Source of the DNA: Deltaproteobacteria bacterium SM23_61
GTDB lineage: Bacteria > Desulfobacterota > SM23-61
Assembly (NCBI GenBank): GCA_001304105.1
Contig: LJUR01000010.1
Location: 1-41,002 of the forward strand
Direction of reading: 5' to 3'
Length of the DNA stretch: 41,002 nucleotides
Shown here: piece after piece, positions 40,147 through 41,002 of the stretch
How the letters are laid out: every line of letters begins with the position of its first letter
Numbering within the stretch: the first letter of the stretch is position 1
Translations under genes and position numbers: made by a program
The notes under the pieces: generated by a model
Databases searched by the model: none
What the model saw: the letters and a program-made list of their open reading frames with translations, nothing else
What the model was told of the DNA's origin: nothing

Positions 40147-41002
40147 TTATTTCGCCAGAGCGGCGAAGAAAGTCCCCTCACTGCGCCTCAGGAGGAGCAA
40201 GAGGGAATCGCTATCTTTTGCCTTGGAAATCACCTCGACGGCCCGTTTGCTTGAATTTACCGGCTGGCGATTCACGCTCAAAAGAATGTCTCCCGGACGT
40301 ACGCCCGCCAGGTCTGCCGGGCTCCCCGGTTGAACGTTGGCCACCAAAACACCCTGGCCGCTTTGGGGTTTGAACAACCCTTTCATCTGAGGATTCAGGT
40401 CTTCCAGCCCGAGGCCCCACTTTCCCTGGTCGGAGGAGGCGGATTTCTCCACCTTCGCTTCTCCCGAGCCGAACTTTTCAATCTTGAGGGTCAGCTGCTT
40501 TTCACTGCCCTCGCGGAGAACGGCGACCTTGGCCTCCCGGCCCACAGGAGTCTGGGCAACCCGGGAAGACAAATCCCGGGGTCCGTCAATTTTCTTCTGA
40601 TTAAAGGCGATGACTACATCGCCCGCTTTCACCCCTCCTTTATCCGCCGGGCTTCCCGGAACCACCTCGCTTACCAGAGCCCCTTTGGCCTCTTTCAAGT
40701 TCATTGCCTTGGTCAACTCGGGGGTGATGGCTTGAATGCTCACCCCCATGTACCCGCGCGTCACTTCCCCCTTGGAGATCAGCTGGGGGATGATCGGCTT
40801 GGCCACGTTCACCGGGATGGCAAATCCGATCCCTTGCCCGTTGGGAACGATGGCCGTGTTGATCCCTACGACCTCTCCTTTCACGTTAAAGAGGGGACCC
40901 CCGGAGTTTCCCGGGTTGATGGGGGCGTCCGTCTGGATAAAATCATCGTAAGGTCCGGCCCCGATGATCCGCCCTTTCGCGCTTACGATTCCCGCAGTTA
41001 CC
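40147..41002 (-). CDS. Periplasmic serine protease of the HtrA/Deg family, 3' part (truncated by window edge)
   Basis: The visible 284 codons begin inside the protease domain. The track start at 40884 is an internal Met; the frame is open to the window edge and upstream includes [18 protein letters not shown] with the catalytic serine. After [22 protein letters not shown] come two PDZ domains, each with the [18 protein letters not shown] / [18 protein letters not shown] pattern. HtrA/Deg proteases degrade or refold damaged envelope proteins. The His and Asp of the triad and the signal peptide would lie beyond the window. A strong terminator follows the gene. Confidence 0.95.
   Translation of the reverse strand, partial: VTAGIVSAKGRIIGAGPYDDFIQTDAPINPGNSGGPLFNVKGEVVGINTAIVPNGQGIGFAIPVNVAKPIIPQLISKGEVTRGYMGVSIQAITPELTKAMNLKEAKGALVSEVVPGSPADKGGVKAGDVVIAFNQKKIDGPRDLSSRVAQTPVGREAKVAVLREGSEKQLTLKIEKFGSGEAKVEKSASSDQGKWGLGLEDLNPQMKGLFKPQSGQGVLVANVQPGSPADLAGVRPGDILLSVNRQPVNSSKRAVEVISKAKDSDSLLLLLRRSEGTFFAALAK

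Overview
ORGANISM. The window looks like a GC-rich chromosome from an anaerobic deltaproteobacterial (Desulfobacterota, Syntrophia-like) organism. This is inferred from gene content, not from a marker tree. The supporting genes are a tungsten-type aldehyde:ferredoxin oxidoreductase with a ThiS/MoaD-like partner, a selenocysteine tRNA, an NDP-forming acyl-CoA synthetase, a branched-chain amino-acid ABC transporter, two sigma-54 promoter sequences, a PEP-CTERM protein and a bactofilin/M23 pair. LAYOUT. 1-2000: end of an ABC-type branched-chain amino-acid uptake operon (ATPase tail, livM, livH). 2000-6460: AOR, a sulfur-carrier-like protein, a chagasin-type protease inhibitor and a PNPOx-like flavoprotein, separated by repeats. 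6550-10100: a mosaic repeat, a sigma-54 promoter, the M23 peptidase plus bactofilin operon, tRNA-Sec, and a secreted thioredoxin-like protein. 10400-13500: prmA, rsmE and an RDD membrane protein. 13900-18800: an accessory block behind tRNA-Phe with an IS110 element, an AAA/DUF4143 ATPase, a possible gene remnant and a GNAT acetyltransferase, punctuated by three copies of one direct repeat. 19000-22000: a secreted FN3 protein, an isocitrate/isopropylmalate-type dehydrogenase and a PEP-CTERM protein. 22400-28100: pgi, a frame-disrupted membrane sulfatase and pyruvate kinase. 28100-38200 (minus strand): a GAF/PAS histidine kinase, gamma-glutamyltransferase, uvrC, uvrB and an acyl-CoA synthetase. 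38500-41002: a TPR lipoprotein and the 3' part of an HtrA/Deg protease. HOW GENES WORK TOGETHER. livM/livH and the upstream ATPase form one transporter. The M23 peptidase and bactofilin are translationally coupled and probably act together on cell-wall shape. uvrB and uvrC supply two parts of nucleotide excision repair. pgi and pyk are glycolytic. AOR and the ThiS/MoaD-like protein plausibly share pterin-cofactor metabolism. MOST UNUSUAL CONTENT. (1) The IS110 element appears to have inserted at a 2-bp AC core inside a repeat whose uninterrupted copies lie 1.4 and 2.7 kb away. Joining its ends in silico creates a TTGACA-17-TATATA promoter that would read into a two-stem-loop leader, a strong bridge-RNA candidate. 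(2) The intergenic DNA is built from several repeat families: 7-bp-periodic arrays with many different unit sequences, CTCTGCG-type arrays, a 300-bp repeat with a shared short ORF, mosaic inverted-repeat elements, and a 250-bp MITE-like element with an 8-bp target duplication. All readings were made by eye from the sequence; no searches were run.
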